Assembly: GCA_023053545.1 (NCBI GenBank)
Contig: JAKZAN010000001.1
Span: 9,444,565 to 9,508,564 of the forward strand
Direction of reading: 5' to 3'
From: Lepidurus packardi
Taxonomy: Eukaryota > Arthropoda > Branchiopoda > Notostraca > Triopsidae
Length of the DNA stretch: 64,000 nucleotides
Positions 41,368-53,154 of the stretch are shown here, piece by piece; within the stretch, counting starts at the first letter, position 1; each line of letters begins with the position of its first letter. Below the pieces are notes generated by a model. That model saw nothing but the letters and a program-made list of their open reading frames with translations. It did no database searches and was not told the DNA's origin. The position numbers and the translations under genes were made by a program.

Positions 41368-43396
41368 ATGTTTTCGAGCGCGTCCTTTCGGTTTGCCTCC
41401 TCCACAGGACAGCTTTGTTTGTAAGTGAAATACAATTCGAGAACAAAAACATAACCTACTGTTCTATCTCTTTAGTTTAGTACTGCTTTCATTCATTGGA
41501 TGTATCCTCTCTGCCCAGTTTCTATTTGCGTGCTTAGCTTCCTTGGGAATTTCAGCTGAGACTCTCCCAGGAGGATGGATACTCAAGTTTGTATACAACT
41601 TGCTTGGCTACGCTTCCATCTTCCTTCCTGGCTACATGTTTGTTCGCTACGTCCGCAACAATGAGCTGCACAGTACCAAAGGATTGAACTGGATCATACA
41701 AAAATGTGTGCTCGGCGACGAATCTATCGATGATATCGTCCGGCTTAAAGAAGACGCCAAGAAAGAGGAGTCAATGGCGAAACAAGCATCTTTATTGCTG
41801 GTCTGCGTGTCAGGATTACAAGTGTCGTATCTAACATGGGGTGTGCTTCAAGAAAAAATTATGACCCAGGACTACCAGGATCTGGCCACAGGTGCACTCT
41901 CCCTTTTTGAAGGCTGTTACTAATTTTGTATTTAATTAATCATGTTGGCATGTTAGGTTCCATTGGACGCTTTAAAGATTCACAGTTCTTGGTTTTCGTG
42001 AACCGAATCCTGGCCTTTATCGTATCGGGAACATACTTAATGTTGACTGCACAACCGCGTCATCGAACTCCACTTTATCAATATTCGTTCTGCTCTCTGT
42101 CTAATACTTTGAGTTCCTGGTGCCAGTACGAAGCACTCAAGTTTGTCAGTTTTCCCACTCAGGTAGCAAAAAAAAAAAGTAAAAAAAAAAAAGTGAGCCA
42201 GCTCTTATGGATTGTCAGTGTTGTACTCTATATAATGGAACTGTAATCTTACATCACTTATATTAATTGCATTTAAAAGTTTGCTTCATAGTTACTTAAT
42301 TGTTTCGTCATTCAACTAACCACTTACGTTTCGGCAGTATCATTATTAGAGCTACCCGGGGCATTAATGCCGTTCGGACAAGCTTATAACTAGCTGGCAA
42401 GCTGTTTTAAATAATGTAGTTGCCTTTAAAAAAAAAAAAAAAGTCCCAGGTTCTTAATAGAATGGAGTCTTTTCAAGCAGTTCTTTTCAGCTCTAAGTTA
42501 ATCTCTATTTTCCCTTCACAGGTGCTAGCCAAAGCCTGTAAAGTGATTCCGGTGCTTTTGATGGGGAAGCTAATATCAAAAACAAGCTACCCCACTTATG
42601 AATATGTTTGTGCCATCCTCGTTTCTGTCGGAATGACTGCGTTTCTCTTGGGCAATGCCAACGAACCTTATTTACGTAAGAATATTTTTTCTCCTTTTTT
42701 TGCAAAAAAAAAAGAAAAGCCAATTAATGTTCAAACCTTGTATTTAGGTGACAAGGTCACGACGCTTTCTGGTGTTGTTTTATTATGCGGATACTTGGTG
42801 TTCGATAGCTTTACGGCCAACTGGCAAGGGGCTGTCTTTAAAAGGTACAAGCCTTCATCCGTTCAAATGATGTGCGGTGTCAACTTTGTGTCGTGCTTAT
42901 TAACCTCGGCCTCCTTGATTCAGCAAGGAGGATTTTTCTATTCCATCAGTTTTGCTATTCAAGTAAATCATGTCTGCTTTATTTATTCCTTAAATTAACC
43001 CCACTTATTGAACTACAGTATCCTGTTTTTATCTGGGACTGCCTTATAACAGCATTGACCTCGGCAACAGGACAGTTGTTTATCTTTTATACAATAGCCA
43101 AGTTTGGACCAGTAGTTTTCACCATCATCATGACTGTTCGACAGGTGAAAGTGTTTTCCTTATTAGTGTCGAAATTAGACACTTTATTTTAGGCAACTAG
43201 ATTAATTGCTTTCTTTTATTTCCTCCAGGGTCTATCGGTTCTGTTGTCCTGCATTGTGTATCAGCATCCCTTAGCTCCAATCGGAGCGGTGGGCGTGGTC
43301 ATTGTGTTCCTCGCGATATTTTTACGAATGTATGCTGCTAGTCGCGAGAAGAAACTACGAAGTGCAACCAATTCAAACGGATTACAGAAGATTTAA
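41368..43396 (+). CDS. SLC35B2: Golgi PAPS transporter 1 (SLC35B2 / slalom)
   Basis: Multi-pass Golgi antiporter that imports the sulfate donor PAPS for sulfation of glycosaminoglycans and proteins (family knowledge). Seven exons: 41368-41420, 41476-41891, 41957-42162, 42522-42675, 42748-42962, 43019-43144, 43229-43396; 445 codons with consistent phases (human 432). Family-defining stretches: [93 protein letters not shown] and [20 protein letters not shown]. Ten or so hydrophobic helices are visible. The cytosolic tail ends in a basic segment ([12 protein letters not shown]). The downstream TMEM216-like gene starts only 141 bp after its stop. Confidence 0.95.
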
Positions 43397-43425
43397 CTAT
43401 TTTACTTTGTAATTGTTATCTATTC

Positions 43426-43431
43426 AATAAA
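43426..43431 (+). terminator. AATAAA poly(A) signal of SLC35B2
   Basis: Canonical AATAAA 30 bases after the SLC35B2 stop. With the next start codon at 43537, transcript cleavage and the next promoter must fit in about 100 bp. Confidence 0.65.
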
Positions 43432-43536
43432 AGATTTTAACACACGAATTCTAGCCGTTGCTATAGCAACCCTTTGTTGTCCCTAAGAGAAAACAGCGAA
43501 AAGCGTACACGAGAAGATCTTTTGTGTTTTGTAGAA

Positions 43537-43938
43537 ATGGCTCAATTGGTGTTGCAAATTCTGCTATATTTTCATGGCATTTACGTCGTTTTTTTTGTGT
43601 TAATGGAACTGGGCCTCCTCACCTTCAAAGCAGTCGTTTTCCCGTACCAAACAGATGCTCTGGTGTGCGACATTTTCTTAGTGTTGTTGTTCGGGCTGAT
43701 AGAAGTTCTACGCCTCCGGTTCTCGAAGAAAGGCAACTTGACCAGACGAACCATTTCTTTAGTTTTGGCATTAGTCTTCTACGTGCCAAGCGTTGTCATT
43801 GTAGTTTACTTCATTACGTGGCAGAGTTTCATTCTCAAGTTAGACATTGTCATGTCGGCCCTAATGCTTGTTTTCCATACAGTCCAATTCCTGCTTACTT
43901 TAATAGTACTGGGAACGTTTATAAAGGAATCCATGTAA
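43537..43938 (+). CDS. TMEM216: TMEM216/TMEM80-family four-helix ciliary transition-zone protein
   Basis: Intronless gene of 133 codons. Four hydrophobic helices and the signature LTFKAVVFPYQTDALVCDIF followed by GLIEVLRLRFSKKGNLTRR match the TMEM216/TMEM80 family (human LLLPYP..NLVLD..., GIEVIRLFFGTKGNL as I recall it). In animals TMEM216 sits in the MKS module at the ciliary transition zone; arthropods keep such genes for ciliated sensory neurons. The start ATG follows an in-frame upstream stretch without another ATG. It is tightly spaced behind SLC35B2. TMEM80 is the alternative identity; the family assignment is firmer than the paralogue. Confidence 0.82.
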   Translation: MAQLVLQILLYFHGIYVVFFVLMELGLLTFKAVVFPYQTDALVCDIFLVLLFGLIEVLRLRFSKKGNLTRRTISLVLALVFYVPSVVIVVYFITWQSFILKLDIVMSALMLVFHTVQFLLTLIVLGTFIKESM

Positions 43939-44527
43939 TCACAGTGTAGAAGAATGTGCAAGCAAATGTTCGCAATATAGTTTCAAATGCTTACGGTATA
44001 TGACATAAGTTCGGCGAGTATTGAACAACTGAGTATTTTGTATTCGAAGTACGTGTTATTTTCAAAATATCAATTTTTATCACGAATTTATATTTATTTT
44101 TACATTGAAATTTTTTTTTAAACATTTACTTCTACTGAGTGCAGAAATTACTAATGAGCTTGTTAAAATGACAGGAATACGCGCCGTAGTACCCGCTTCC
44201 CCCATTGGAAAATCCACTTGATTTGCATTATTATTGCTGTTACAATTTTCATATTAGAAATATTATAATAATAATATATTTGAAGTAATTTAGTTTTTAA
44301 TTGAGGGTACCAATTAAGTATTTTACGGAATTTTCATGAGTATACAAAATTTACATTTGTATTTGGCGCCGGTTTTCTTGTTTCGTCAGTTTACCCACCA
44401 GGTATCTTATCTGTTTATTTTGGGTGACGTTCTCAGAAGTGTAAGGGCGACAAAACTCGTAAATCTGCATAATTAATCTGGGGACGTTGTAGTTTAGCAC
44501 TTTTTTCTTTCAGCTCATATTCCAAGC
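43939..44527. other. AT-rich intergenic, nothing recognised
   Basis: About 590 bp of AT-rich sequence, including an ATTATAATAATAATATATT run near 44260, between TMEM216 and TMEM87. No coding or repeat family was recognised. Confidence 0.4.
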
Positions 44528-47064
44528 ATGCCAAATGTGCGCTTTGCGCTAACGTCTGTTCTGCTTATTCTGGGATGCAAACCCAGTCCCAGTCTCTGTT
44601 ACCCAGAGCTGGGAAAATGGACGTTACACATAAACCAGGTATTTGATATTATACTCGATTTAACCTGTTATTGTAAGACAAAGAGTTTCTATTCGTAGAT
44701 CGACAACATCGCTGCAGTGTCTAAAAATATGTATACAGGGGCTCAAGTTACTACAAAGGTAGTGTGTACCAGCCGAGATAATGTCAAAGTTCGAATTCAG
44801 TGGACCCTTCGGCAGTCACCGTGCTGGGAAGAGTACTTGTTATTGGACAACATTGTAAGAGTAGATGTATACATTGTTGAAAACATTAAAAAGTTTTTTG
44901 GGTTAATTCAGGGAACGAATAGTACTCCAAATACTTTGAGTTACTATTTAAGCAGCCCTGGCGATCTGGTTCCCGTTTCCGAAGATCACAATGAATTCAA
45001 ATACGTAAAGCACTTTGACGACACAGAATATGGCTGCGATGGAGTTCCTTTTATACCGGTATTTAAATTGACTTTCTTGAGTTATTTCCATAACGATCTC
45101 GTTTAACATTTAGCCTTTGGTGGTTGAGCGAATGAAATTGACAAATAGACAAAGTACGGATATTTCGCAGAATCCTGCGAAGGGGAAAAGGGATGCTGTC
45201 AATAATACTGAGGACATTGCTTCGAATTCAAATCCAACGGTATAATATAATATGGAACAATCATCGGCTGGAAAGTCTGTAATTTTCTTCTTTTGCTTTT
45301 AGAAAACGAACCATCCTGTTTATATAATTCCTGGTGAAGGCGTTTTCCTGTATCTGTTTGCTATGCAACCCGTCGTATCGGGCGCATCGTTTAACGCAAC
45401 AATTACTCTCGAGATAAAATCGCGTGAAGGGACGTATCTCTCCGCGTCAGATTGGCCTTTACTATACGTGAGACTTTTGTCCTTTCGGTTAATCATAATA
45501 ATTTTGGTTGCTTTAGTTTTACGGAGTGCTGTGTGGCGTGTATAGTGTCCTGGCCATTGCTTGGATGGTTATCTCCTTCTGGAATTGGCGAGACTTGCTC
45601 CGAATTCAGTTTTGGATAGCTGCTGTCATAGTCTTAGGACTTTTGGAGAAAGTATAGCTGTCAAATGTGGTTAAGTTTGCTCTACTACGTTATTTGCGTA
45701 TAGGCAGTCCTAGTTGCAGAATATGAGAGCTTAGGTACGTCGGGAGAGCTAACCAAAACATCTCTATTAGTTGCTGAAGTTATGTCTTGTGCAAAGCGAA
45801 CGTTAGCTCGCATTCTAGTGCTAATTGTCTCCATGGGTTTTGGAATTGTCAAGTAATTATTGTTTGGATTATTTGATAAGCTTTATTTGATAGGCCTTAT
45901 TTGATAGGCCTCGATTAGGGCCGTTGCTCCAGCGAGCCGTTTTGGCGGGAACCTTGTACTTTGTTTTGGCAACCGTGGAAGGTAGCCTGAGAGTTTTGCG
46001 CCCGCCGCACGATACCTCGAAGCAATCGTTGATTATTTCCTTGGTGTTGGCGCTTTTTGATGCTTTGCTTTGTTGGTGGGTTTTCTCATCTTTGGTTCAG
46101 ACCACGAGAACCCTGCGTCTTAGGAGGTAATTTTTGCAATCAAGTTGGACCTTCAATTTTCACGTTCTAAACTACAAAAATATTTGTAGGAATCTAGTCA
46201 AGTTGTCACTGTATCGCCATTTTACTAATACGTTGATCCTAGCTGTATTAGCATCGTTAGTTTTTATGATTTGGTCCTTGAAGTACCACCGTTTCGTCAA
46301 CTGTTTAACTGTAAGTTTACAGTGAAAAGGGGCTGTGCGTAGCACGTAAACAACAGGAAATTTTTCGTTGACAATTTTATTAAAAAGATATACTGGTCTT
46401 TGAATGGCCAAATGATTCGAAATGGAAATTAATTTTGATTATACAGTTATGAAAAAAAAATTGAACGGTTCAAAAGGCCGCTTTTTAATAGGCTTAAAGC
46501 AAGTTGTTTCGTGTAGCCCCTTAAACTGCGTAGAACAAATTCAATCAAATATTTTTCTTGAAGGACTGGAAAGAGTTGTGGGTGGATGAAGCTTTCTGGC
46601 GAGTTCTGTTCACGGTATTATTGACAGTTATTTGTGTGCTTTGGCGTCCTACGAATAACAATCAAAGGTACGCCTTTACGCCTTTGTTGGACTCGGGTGA
46701 TGAAGAAGATGGAGATCAACTTATCCATGACAGCTTTGGTAGGGAGGATAAGAATTTAAAATTTTTTAATTACAAAGAGCACAAGGGCACGTCACTATTA
46801 TGATTTGTTTCTTAACAGAGGGGATGAAAATGCGTGGAAATCGTTCACAAGGAACGCCATCACCTCGAAATCGCGAAAGTCAAGGCGAGGAAGATGATTT
46901 GAAATGGATTGAAGAGAACATTCCATCGATGCCGGAAAGTGCACTGCCGGTGTTGGATTCTGATGAGGTATTTAACATAGCTTCTATCGCTTTCTTGAGA
47001 TATTAATATAGTTTGTGTTCAGGAGATTGTGACAACTAAATTTGAAGTATCCAAGATGCAATGA
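44528..47064 (+). CDS. TMEM87A: TMEM87A/B Golgi GOLD-domain seven-helix protein
   Basis: Golgi membrane protein with a lumenal beta-sandwich and seven helices, implicated in retrograde transport and mechanosensitive currents in vertebrates (family knowledge). Twelve exons: 44528-44638, 44699-44854, 44912-45058, 45114-45239, 45303-45467, 45517-45651, 45704-45852, 45908-46126, 46190-46310, 46564-46738, 46819-46967, 47023-47064; 564 codons (human 555). There is an N-terminal signal sequence ([10 protein letters not shown]), then the lumenal domain, then the helix block from [20 protein letters not shown]. Near-identity to the family begins at [20 protein letters not shown] and continues through [31 protein letters not shown] and [14 protein letters not shown]. 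The C-terminus has an acidic cluster, [12 protein letters not shown] and the final [18 protein letters not shown] vertebrate-style A/B split cannot be assigned. Confidence 0.95.
45866..45907 (+). repeat. Triplicated 3' splice site before TMEM87 exon 8
   Basis: The unit TTATTTGATA(A/G)G is present three times in a row, ending in AG at about 45879, 45893 and 45907. Only the last AG joins exon 7 to exon 8 in frame ([12 protein letters not shown]). Using either earlier AG brings a stop within 10 codons. The array looks like a small slippage duplication of a splice acceptor. Confidence 0.75.
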
Positions 47065-47266
47065 ATCTAAGCCCCAGATTTTGTAATCCGTCTTGGATTG
47101 TGATTTATTTGTTTTATACTAGCGTGTCTTGAGTTTATATATGTGACGCACAGAGTATCAACGCGATTTTGCTTCGTTTCCAGTTTTTTGATTATTATGT
47201 TGCATGCATTAGTTGTTTCTCAGCAACAACAAAAATTAATTAAAGGTAAAAGCTGCGTAGCATAAA

Positions 47267-47272
47267 AATAAA
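47267..47272 (+). terminator. AATAAA poly(A) signal of TMEM87
   Basis: AATAAA about 200 bases after the TMEM87 stop and 210 before the SLC35A3 start. Confidence 0.45.
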
Positions 47273-47483
47273 AGTATTCAAATTTCCTTCTGCCAGCCGA
47301 AAACTCTGAACGGGCTATTTTGTTGGCTATATAAGCATCAGATGACGCTGCGAACGGTTTCATCGTAAATTTGTTATTTTGATTAGAACAAGTATTAAAT
47401 GTTATTTGTTTTCCGATCGGAGAAGGAGTAAAAAAGACTGCGACTTTAAATCATGTTGTTTCTGACCTAGTTGTAAGTATAAT

Positions 47484-49065
47484 ATGGAGATATCAAAAGA
47501 ACAGACAGGATCTAAAGGGTTGGACGTTAAGGTGGTTTTACGGTACACGAGCCTTACCGTCTTGACTTTTCAGGTAGAATTCGAATAATCGTAACCATTT
47601 TTTGTTCGGCAGCACTATATACTTATATTTTCATATTAGACAACTGCCACTGTATTAGCTCTTCGATACTCACGGCTAAAGTCGCCTGATTCGAGTCATG
47701 GTACACCCACACAATCTCAAGAAATGTATATTGCCAGTACTTCCGTATTAGTGTCGGAATTGGTCAAATTTGGATTGTGTTTTTTCCTCCTTTCCTATCA
47801 ACAAAGTAGCCTGGGCTTGTAATTTTCCGTTGAGTTAAAGTATTAAGTTTTTTTCTTTAATTTTTCATAGAATTTTCGGTGAAAGATACATGCAAAACGT
47901 TCTCTGGAGAGGTTTTATTGAAACCGTACGAAACGGTCAAACTTGCTATACCTAGCACTTTGTACACCATCCAAAACAATTTGCTAATTTTGTCTCTGAC
48001 ATGCTTGGATGCTGCTACGTATCAAGTACGTTGATTACATTCTTAAAATGAAGTTGTTATCTTCGCCCAATTTAATTTATTTTATGTTTTAAATCGAATA
48101 GGTTACGTATCAGCTAAAAATTTTGGCCACAGCCATCTTTTCTGTCCTAATGCTACGGAAGCACTTGAACTCATTACAATGGGCAGCTCTAGTATTCTTA
48201 ATGTTGGGAGTAGCTCTAGTTCAGGTAACCTAACACTTGTAAAAGAACTCGTTTTCTAAGCCATGTTTTTCCCCTTTTCAGTATCCTTCCGTGCAAAATG
48301 GCAAGGAAATCTGCATACCAAGTTCCTCCAACAATTGCTCACCTGATTCTCTTCTCCAAGCTTACTATAAGAAATTGTTAGGCTTAGCTGCCGTCCTCAT
48401 CTCTTGTGTTTCCAGTGGCTTTGCTGGAGTATTTTATGAAAAGCTGCTTAAAGAAGGCTCACAACCTTCGGTCATTATTCGTAATCTCCAGTTGGGTAAA
48501 ATTCACTCTAAAGAATTAAAAGCACAGGTTTTAAATAATTTCCAATAGGCGTGTTTTCTATTGTGTTCGCATTTGCTGGTGTTTTGGTTATCGACTGGAA
48601 AAATGTGACCAGTAAAGGTTTCTTTTACGGTTACCAACCTATAGTTTGGGTTGTCATTGCGCTTCAGGTAAAATAAAAACGCACTTCATTTAAAAGTATC
48701 CGCCAGATTTGTTCATTTTAATCTGTGAAGTCATTCAACCTCTTGCTGAAATTGCTTTTATAATGTTCTTTTAGGCGTCGGGTGGGTTACTTGTGGCAGC
48801 TACAATTAAATACGCAGACAATATTCTGAAAGGGTTTGCCACGTCTATCTCAATTATCCTGTCTTGCGTTTACTCATACATCGTATTTCAAGACCTGGAT
48901 ATGAGTCCGGCCTTCCTGTGCGGAGCTTTACTGGTAATAGGGGCCACGTTTTTGTATGGGTATTCTCCGAATATCCCACCTAATGCAGCTGTCCATCTCA
49001 AGGCAAGTCTTGACCATCAAATTCTCATTAGCTCACATCGTCGAAACCAAGTTGCCATTATTTAA
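47484..49065 (+). CDS. SLC35A3: SLC35A3-type Golgi nucleotide-sugar transporter (UDP-GlcNAc likely)
   Basis: Golgi antiporter exchanging UDP-sugar for UMP (family knowledge). Seven exons: 47484-47573, 47640-47805, 47871-48025, 48102-48224, 48282-48495, 48549-48667, 48775-49065; 385 codons, phases consistent. Signatures: [72 protein letters not shown] and [20 protein letters not shown]. The short N-terminal helix [14 protein letters not shown] and the ATFLYGY near the end agree better with SLC35A3 than with A1 (CMP-sialate) or A2 (UDP-galactose), but substrate cannot be settled from sequence. It is longer than vertebrate A3, with a Lys/Ser-containing lumenal insert ([14 protein letters not shown]) and a C-terminal extension of about 30 residues. 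ATTAAA at 49247 may serve for polyadenylation. Confidence 0.88.
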
Positions 49066-50585
49066 GATATTAGTTACCCTTTTTTTTTAAGTCGTAAGTT
49101 GAATATCCTGTACCAATTGTGACAGAAACCAAAAATTGAAACTACGTTCCCCTTTTATCGAGTGAACAGGCCACTGTAGTTCTTTATTTACCTTTGTGTC
49201 GTTCGAAAGTGCACTTTATGTCTCACTTGTTGACTATTAAGTTTTGTATTAAACTTCACTTTTGAAATCGAAAAGTATAAGTGTTACTGAAAAGAAACTA
49301 GGAATTCAGCAAGCTAAGAACTGAAAATAACAGTTATAAGTCTAAATACCCTGAGTCGGTTCCATAATCACTGGGCTGCTCATCCGCTCATATGACAAAA
49401 CAAAATCGGTTTTGAAAAACACACAAAATTTGATGCAAAATTCTCGTTAAGTTGATCGAGAGGGCAGAAAGTCATTCGCTTTTTAAAATTCCAACGGTGT
49501 TCCTGGTATTTAGGAAATCCATCCATTTAGCTTGAATCTGCTGTCCCGTTGGAAAAGTGAACTTATTTCCCTTTCCTTGCGCATCAGCAGGACTCGTGTC
49601 GCACGCTTTTGATTTTCACTCGCCCGTCCATTTTAAATTCGAACGTTTTTTCTATTCTTATATAGCATAGTAACAAAAGCCAAAAGAACTGTATGGGAAG
49701 AAAACGACATAGAACTCATTAGTTTACTGTTTTATCTCATTACAGGCTACGTGAGGGTACTACGTAAACAAAAAGGGAAGGTTTTGAAACCCAAATCCGT
49801 TCATTCCAGACAAAGCGAAGAATTTACTATCCAAGAAACTATTTAACTGATCAACTAGTATAAGAAACTGAAGCTGTAGTCTACTTACCATATAGTTGAC
49901 GTTGAAAACAGAAACGCGGAAAATTGTCTTTACAATATGTACATGGTGAATTCGGTTGTTTTAATCCCGGTCGTTTACATGATAACTAAGGGTAACAAAG
50001 CCACTAAGGCCCAACTACGGTAACTTGCACGTTCGTTGCGAAAGAGGGTCCGCGTGAGAATGACCAAAGTTTTGCGAACCCGCGCAGAAAGATGTTTTGC
50101 CTAACCGTTTTTCGCGAATTCTTGTGTCGTCTTATGCCCTTACGCCGATTACCCTTCCCCTCAAGGGCTGCTATTATGCTAAGGGTAAGGAAAAGGGACT
50201 GCCGTTTTATGGGGTCTCCTATATACAAAACGAAATGCAGTATAACGGTAGGCCTGGGCGATACTGGGTCCTATTGTCGTTAAAGCAGAGCTAGGTCATT
50301 ACCCTTTTCCTCTCTCTTGTAACTGCAGCTGCCATATAGGCAGGTCAGTATGACTTGTTTTGATGCAATGGACTTGCAAATACCGTCCTATATTTCCCGT
50401 TTTCTACCCTTCCTGCCGTAGACCCACACACCATCCTACCATCCTTTTACAAGTACTTTGACCCCCTTTTGCAGTTTTCTAGTCCCTTGCGTGTCTGCTT
50501 CCGCTTATGACGTTACAAAACAGGATTTATATTCTCTTTATTGTTTTCAAATGCTTCACTGTTCGTTACAATTTCAATTTTCGGA
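49066..50585. other. Convergent intergenic between SLC35A3 and FBXO7
   Basis: About 1.5 kb between two convergent stops. It contains both 3' UTRs and otherwise nothing recognisable. The overlapping open frames at 50004-50294 lie on both strands and show no family similarity. Confidence 0.4.
50537..50542 (-). terminator. AATAAA poly(A) signal of FBXO7
   Basis: TTTATT on the plus strand, i.e. AATAAA on the FBXO7 strand, about 44 bases past its stop codon. Confidence 0.6.
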
Positions 50586-52506
50586 TCAAAACATGTGGAA
50601 TCCGCCGCCACCACCACCACCAAAATTTGGTCTGTAGACAGGTGGTCGTATAGGAAATGGGTTTGGTAAGCGCAATCGATTAGGAGGTTCTGAAACAAAT
50701 GTATGTTTTTTATTCACTCTTTCCTAGCTTCGAGGAGATTTTACGTAACAAAATTGGAAGCGATAAATGTACAATATTGAACTATCAGAAAAACCTATCA
50801 TGTCAGACTATTTAGGCTTATAACTCATTTCGCCAAGTAATACCAGGTAACTACGAGCGTAGCTAATACAAAAACAAGCATTCATTTGAGTAGAAAATGT
50901 TTTTTGACATTTCAGCAGTTCTTAACGTTTATAAAATATAAAAAACCGGATAAGGCCGAAGACTGTACTTATACAAAACTTATTTTAGTAGGCACATTGA
51001 TATGATCTGTCATTCGAGCATAATATGCTTCCCAAAGTTACTACGAAAAGTCCCCTAGGGAAATTCTTACCAAGAATATTAAGAAACCGATCGTCGTCGC
51101 CGCCAATCATCCCTGGAAAATTAGGTAGAGGAATAGGAATTAGGTCAGGTCCTACCAAACCCGGAAACATTGGTAAAGGCGAGCCGTAGATACACAAAGC
51201 CCGAGTGTTTTTATCCACTTCTTTCTTTGCAAGCCAATATTGCTTATAAAGTCGCTTCCAATCCTCAATTTCTTGGTCTCGGACGTTTTTAAGTGAGAAA
51301 TCTCGCAAAATTAGATGTTTCCACAACCGCTGATCATTAAGACAGGTTTTAAATTGACGGCATGTCTGACCTAAACGAAGGCAGCTAATGAAATCTAATT
51401 TGCACAAAAGAGTAAATGTGATTTCGGCGGGAAGATTCGTAAGCATAGGAGGTAAACTGCCACCGGACACGTGCTGGAGCGCGATAAGTAGCTTATATGC
51501 GACTTTGTCTTTAAACTCGAGCAAAAGCTTATGCAAATGAGAAAATTCCACTTTTTGATCATTTGAAGTTGTTGCGTAATCAGCGACGAAAAATTTGACG
51601 CCAAAGCTTTCCTCCAGCAGGGATGAGGTCCCTAAGAAAACGTCAATGTCAAGCATTCTTGATGTTACGGTTGCTGAAAGTTGTTTGTTGGTCAAGGTAT
51701 TACCTCGGGTAAGGCTGTAAGGTCCGAGATTCATAACGGTTAAGGTGCAGGTAGCGTGGGGTGACAGGCTTGACCTATAATTCAGCTGCATACAGCCTCC
51801 AACCCATTCCCATTTTTCAGGTAAAACGAGGTATAAATCGGTGTCATTGTAAGGGTCATACTGTCCAGGCCAGAAGCCGGTCTCAAGCATGACAATGTGG
51901 AAGACTGCTGCGAGAAACTCGAGTGGCGTCTGTAAAAGAGGACTGTGGTGGTCCACAAAGTGTTGTAAGTTCGGAGGATATGCGTTTAATCTGGATTCGT
52001 GGATTTGAAAGGGTTCCTCCATTTTCCTGTTTTTATGATCTTGTTTTTCACTCTGGCCTCAACTTTTAAGTACTAGTATATACCTTAATTTGGGATGTAA
52101 ATCAGGAGCTGGTGAAGCCAGCCTCGCTTTAGTCCAAGCCTCAGCTGTGTTCTTTAGAGGTTTTTCATTTGCTCCTGCAAGAGGCGGAACACTGAGTAAA
52201 TAAAGCAAATCCCCTGACACGAAACCCAGCTCTTCGACAAAAGTCTCGACGTCTGCGATCATGGGTTCCCTCCCATTTAAACTTAAAGTTATAGGGAACC
52301 TACATTATAGGAAGAAAAAAGTATAAGTTTGACTTACTGTTGAGGTTGTAAACTAAACGAGCTTTTTTCTGTTTTTACTCTTTGATGTGGAATTGCTCTT
52401 CTAATGACCTTGCCACTTTCTCAATGAGTTGGGATACTTTGTTAGTTTTCTCCAACTCTATAACCAACGGTTTTTTATGCTGGTACACTTTAATCCGTAT
52501 CTTCAT
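50586..52506 (-). CDS. FBXO7: FBXO7-like F-box protein, frameshifted in exon 1
   Basis: Substrate receptor of an SCF ubiquitin ligase; FBXO7/nutcracker also regulates proteasomes through PI31 and mitophagy (family knowledge). Exons in transcript order: 52506-52338, 52299-52084, 52026-51071, 50689-50586. The N-terminal ubiquitin-like domain (MKIRIKVYQHKKPLVIELEK to VETFVEELGFVSGDLLYLLS) is followed by an FP/PI31-like dimerisation domain (residues about 150-320), an F-box (LPAEITFTLLCKLDFISCLR to RLWKHLILRDF), then DWKRLYKQYW and a Pro/Gly-rich tail with the RPNFGGGGGGGF end typical of PI31-binding proteins. As written, exon 1 meets TAA after HIKE; the continuation is in another frame and total length is exactly one base short of 482 codons. 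This is either a real lesion or a sequencing/assembly indel. Everything downstream is intact, which favours an assembly error. Confidence 0.88.
52369..52386 (-). other. One-base frameshift point in FBXO7 exon 1
   Basis: On the gene strand the stretch ATCAAAGAGTAAAAACAG contains the frame break. Upstream reads ...SLEEQFHIKE then stop; downstream the spliceable frame reads TEKSSFSLQPQ and joins QFPITLSLNGREP in exon 2. The A-rich runs (A5 and A6) nearby are typical sites of homopolymer length error. Confidence 0.65.
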
Positions 52507-53154
52507 TATGATTTATTTCTTCTTAGTGTAGCTGCTCAATGTTTGAGTTTTCTGTTGTTGTTTACGTTTCCACGACGTCAAGAAAACCTTGAAGAGGGTC
52601 TTGGAACCGTGCCAGGTATCCCCTCCATTCCAAATATAGCCAACCCGGTTGTTCCTTTGCAGTGCAGCTGGAAACGTAGAAAGGATCCGCGGGCTATATT
52701 TTGCTTAGGCTAATTAATCCTTTCTTGGCTTTTAAGTTTTAACGAGAGAATAATCATCTAATAATATTTATAATTAATTTTTTTGTTATCGAAAAGCTTT
52801 TTTGTTCATTCATGATGGTAATTAGATTCATCGCGAACATTTTGAACGGGTTGTTACATACAATTGTTTAAGCTGATTGACCCGGCGGATTGGACTCGAC
52901 TTTGTCATTATTTTTCTATTTCTGTGAAGTTCGCTTGCCGTAGTCGAACTCGTAAACTGGCGCATGTGGCGTTGATTAGTTTACGGTGTCCTATTTTTTT
53001 TCCTTTCTTTTATGAATGTGCTTATGTGCCGAGTGTCTTGCAGCAGGAAAATAGTTCTGTATACTCAATTTAAGGAAAGAACGGAAGTTTGCATAGTCAG
53101 TGTACTACAAGTTACCAGTAGACCGGGAACTTTATTTCATTATTTAACTGTACG
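52507..53154. other. Divergent promoter interval FBXO7 / PLEKHA3
   Basis: About 650 bp between divergent starts. No exon recognised; both promoters are expected here. Confidence 0.4.

Noticed and set aside
42163..42521. Continuation of SLC35B2 exon 3 as an open frame into Lys-rich sequence
   Set aside because: The KKKSKKKK reading comes from A tracts in the intron; splicing FPTQ to [10 protein letters not shown] restores the family sequence.
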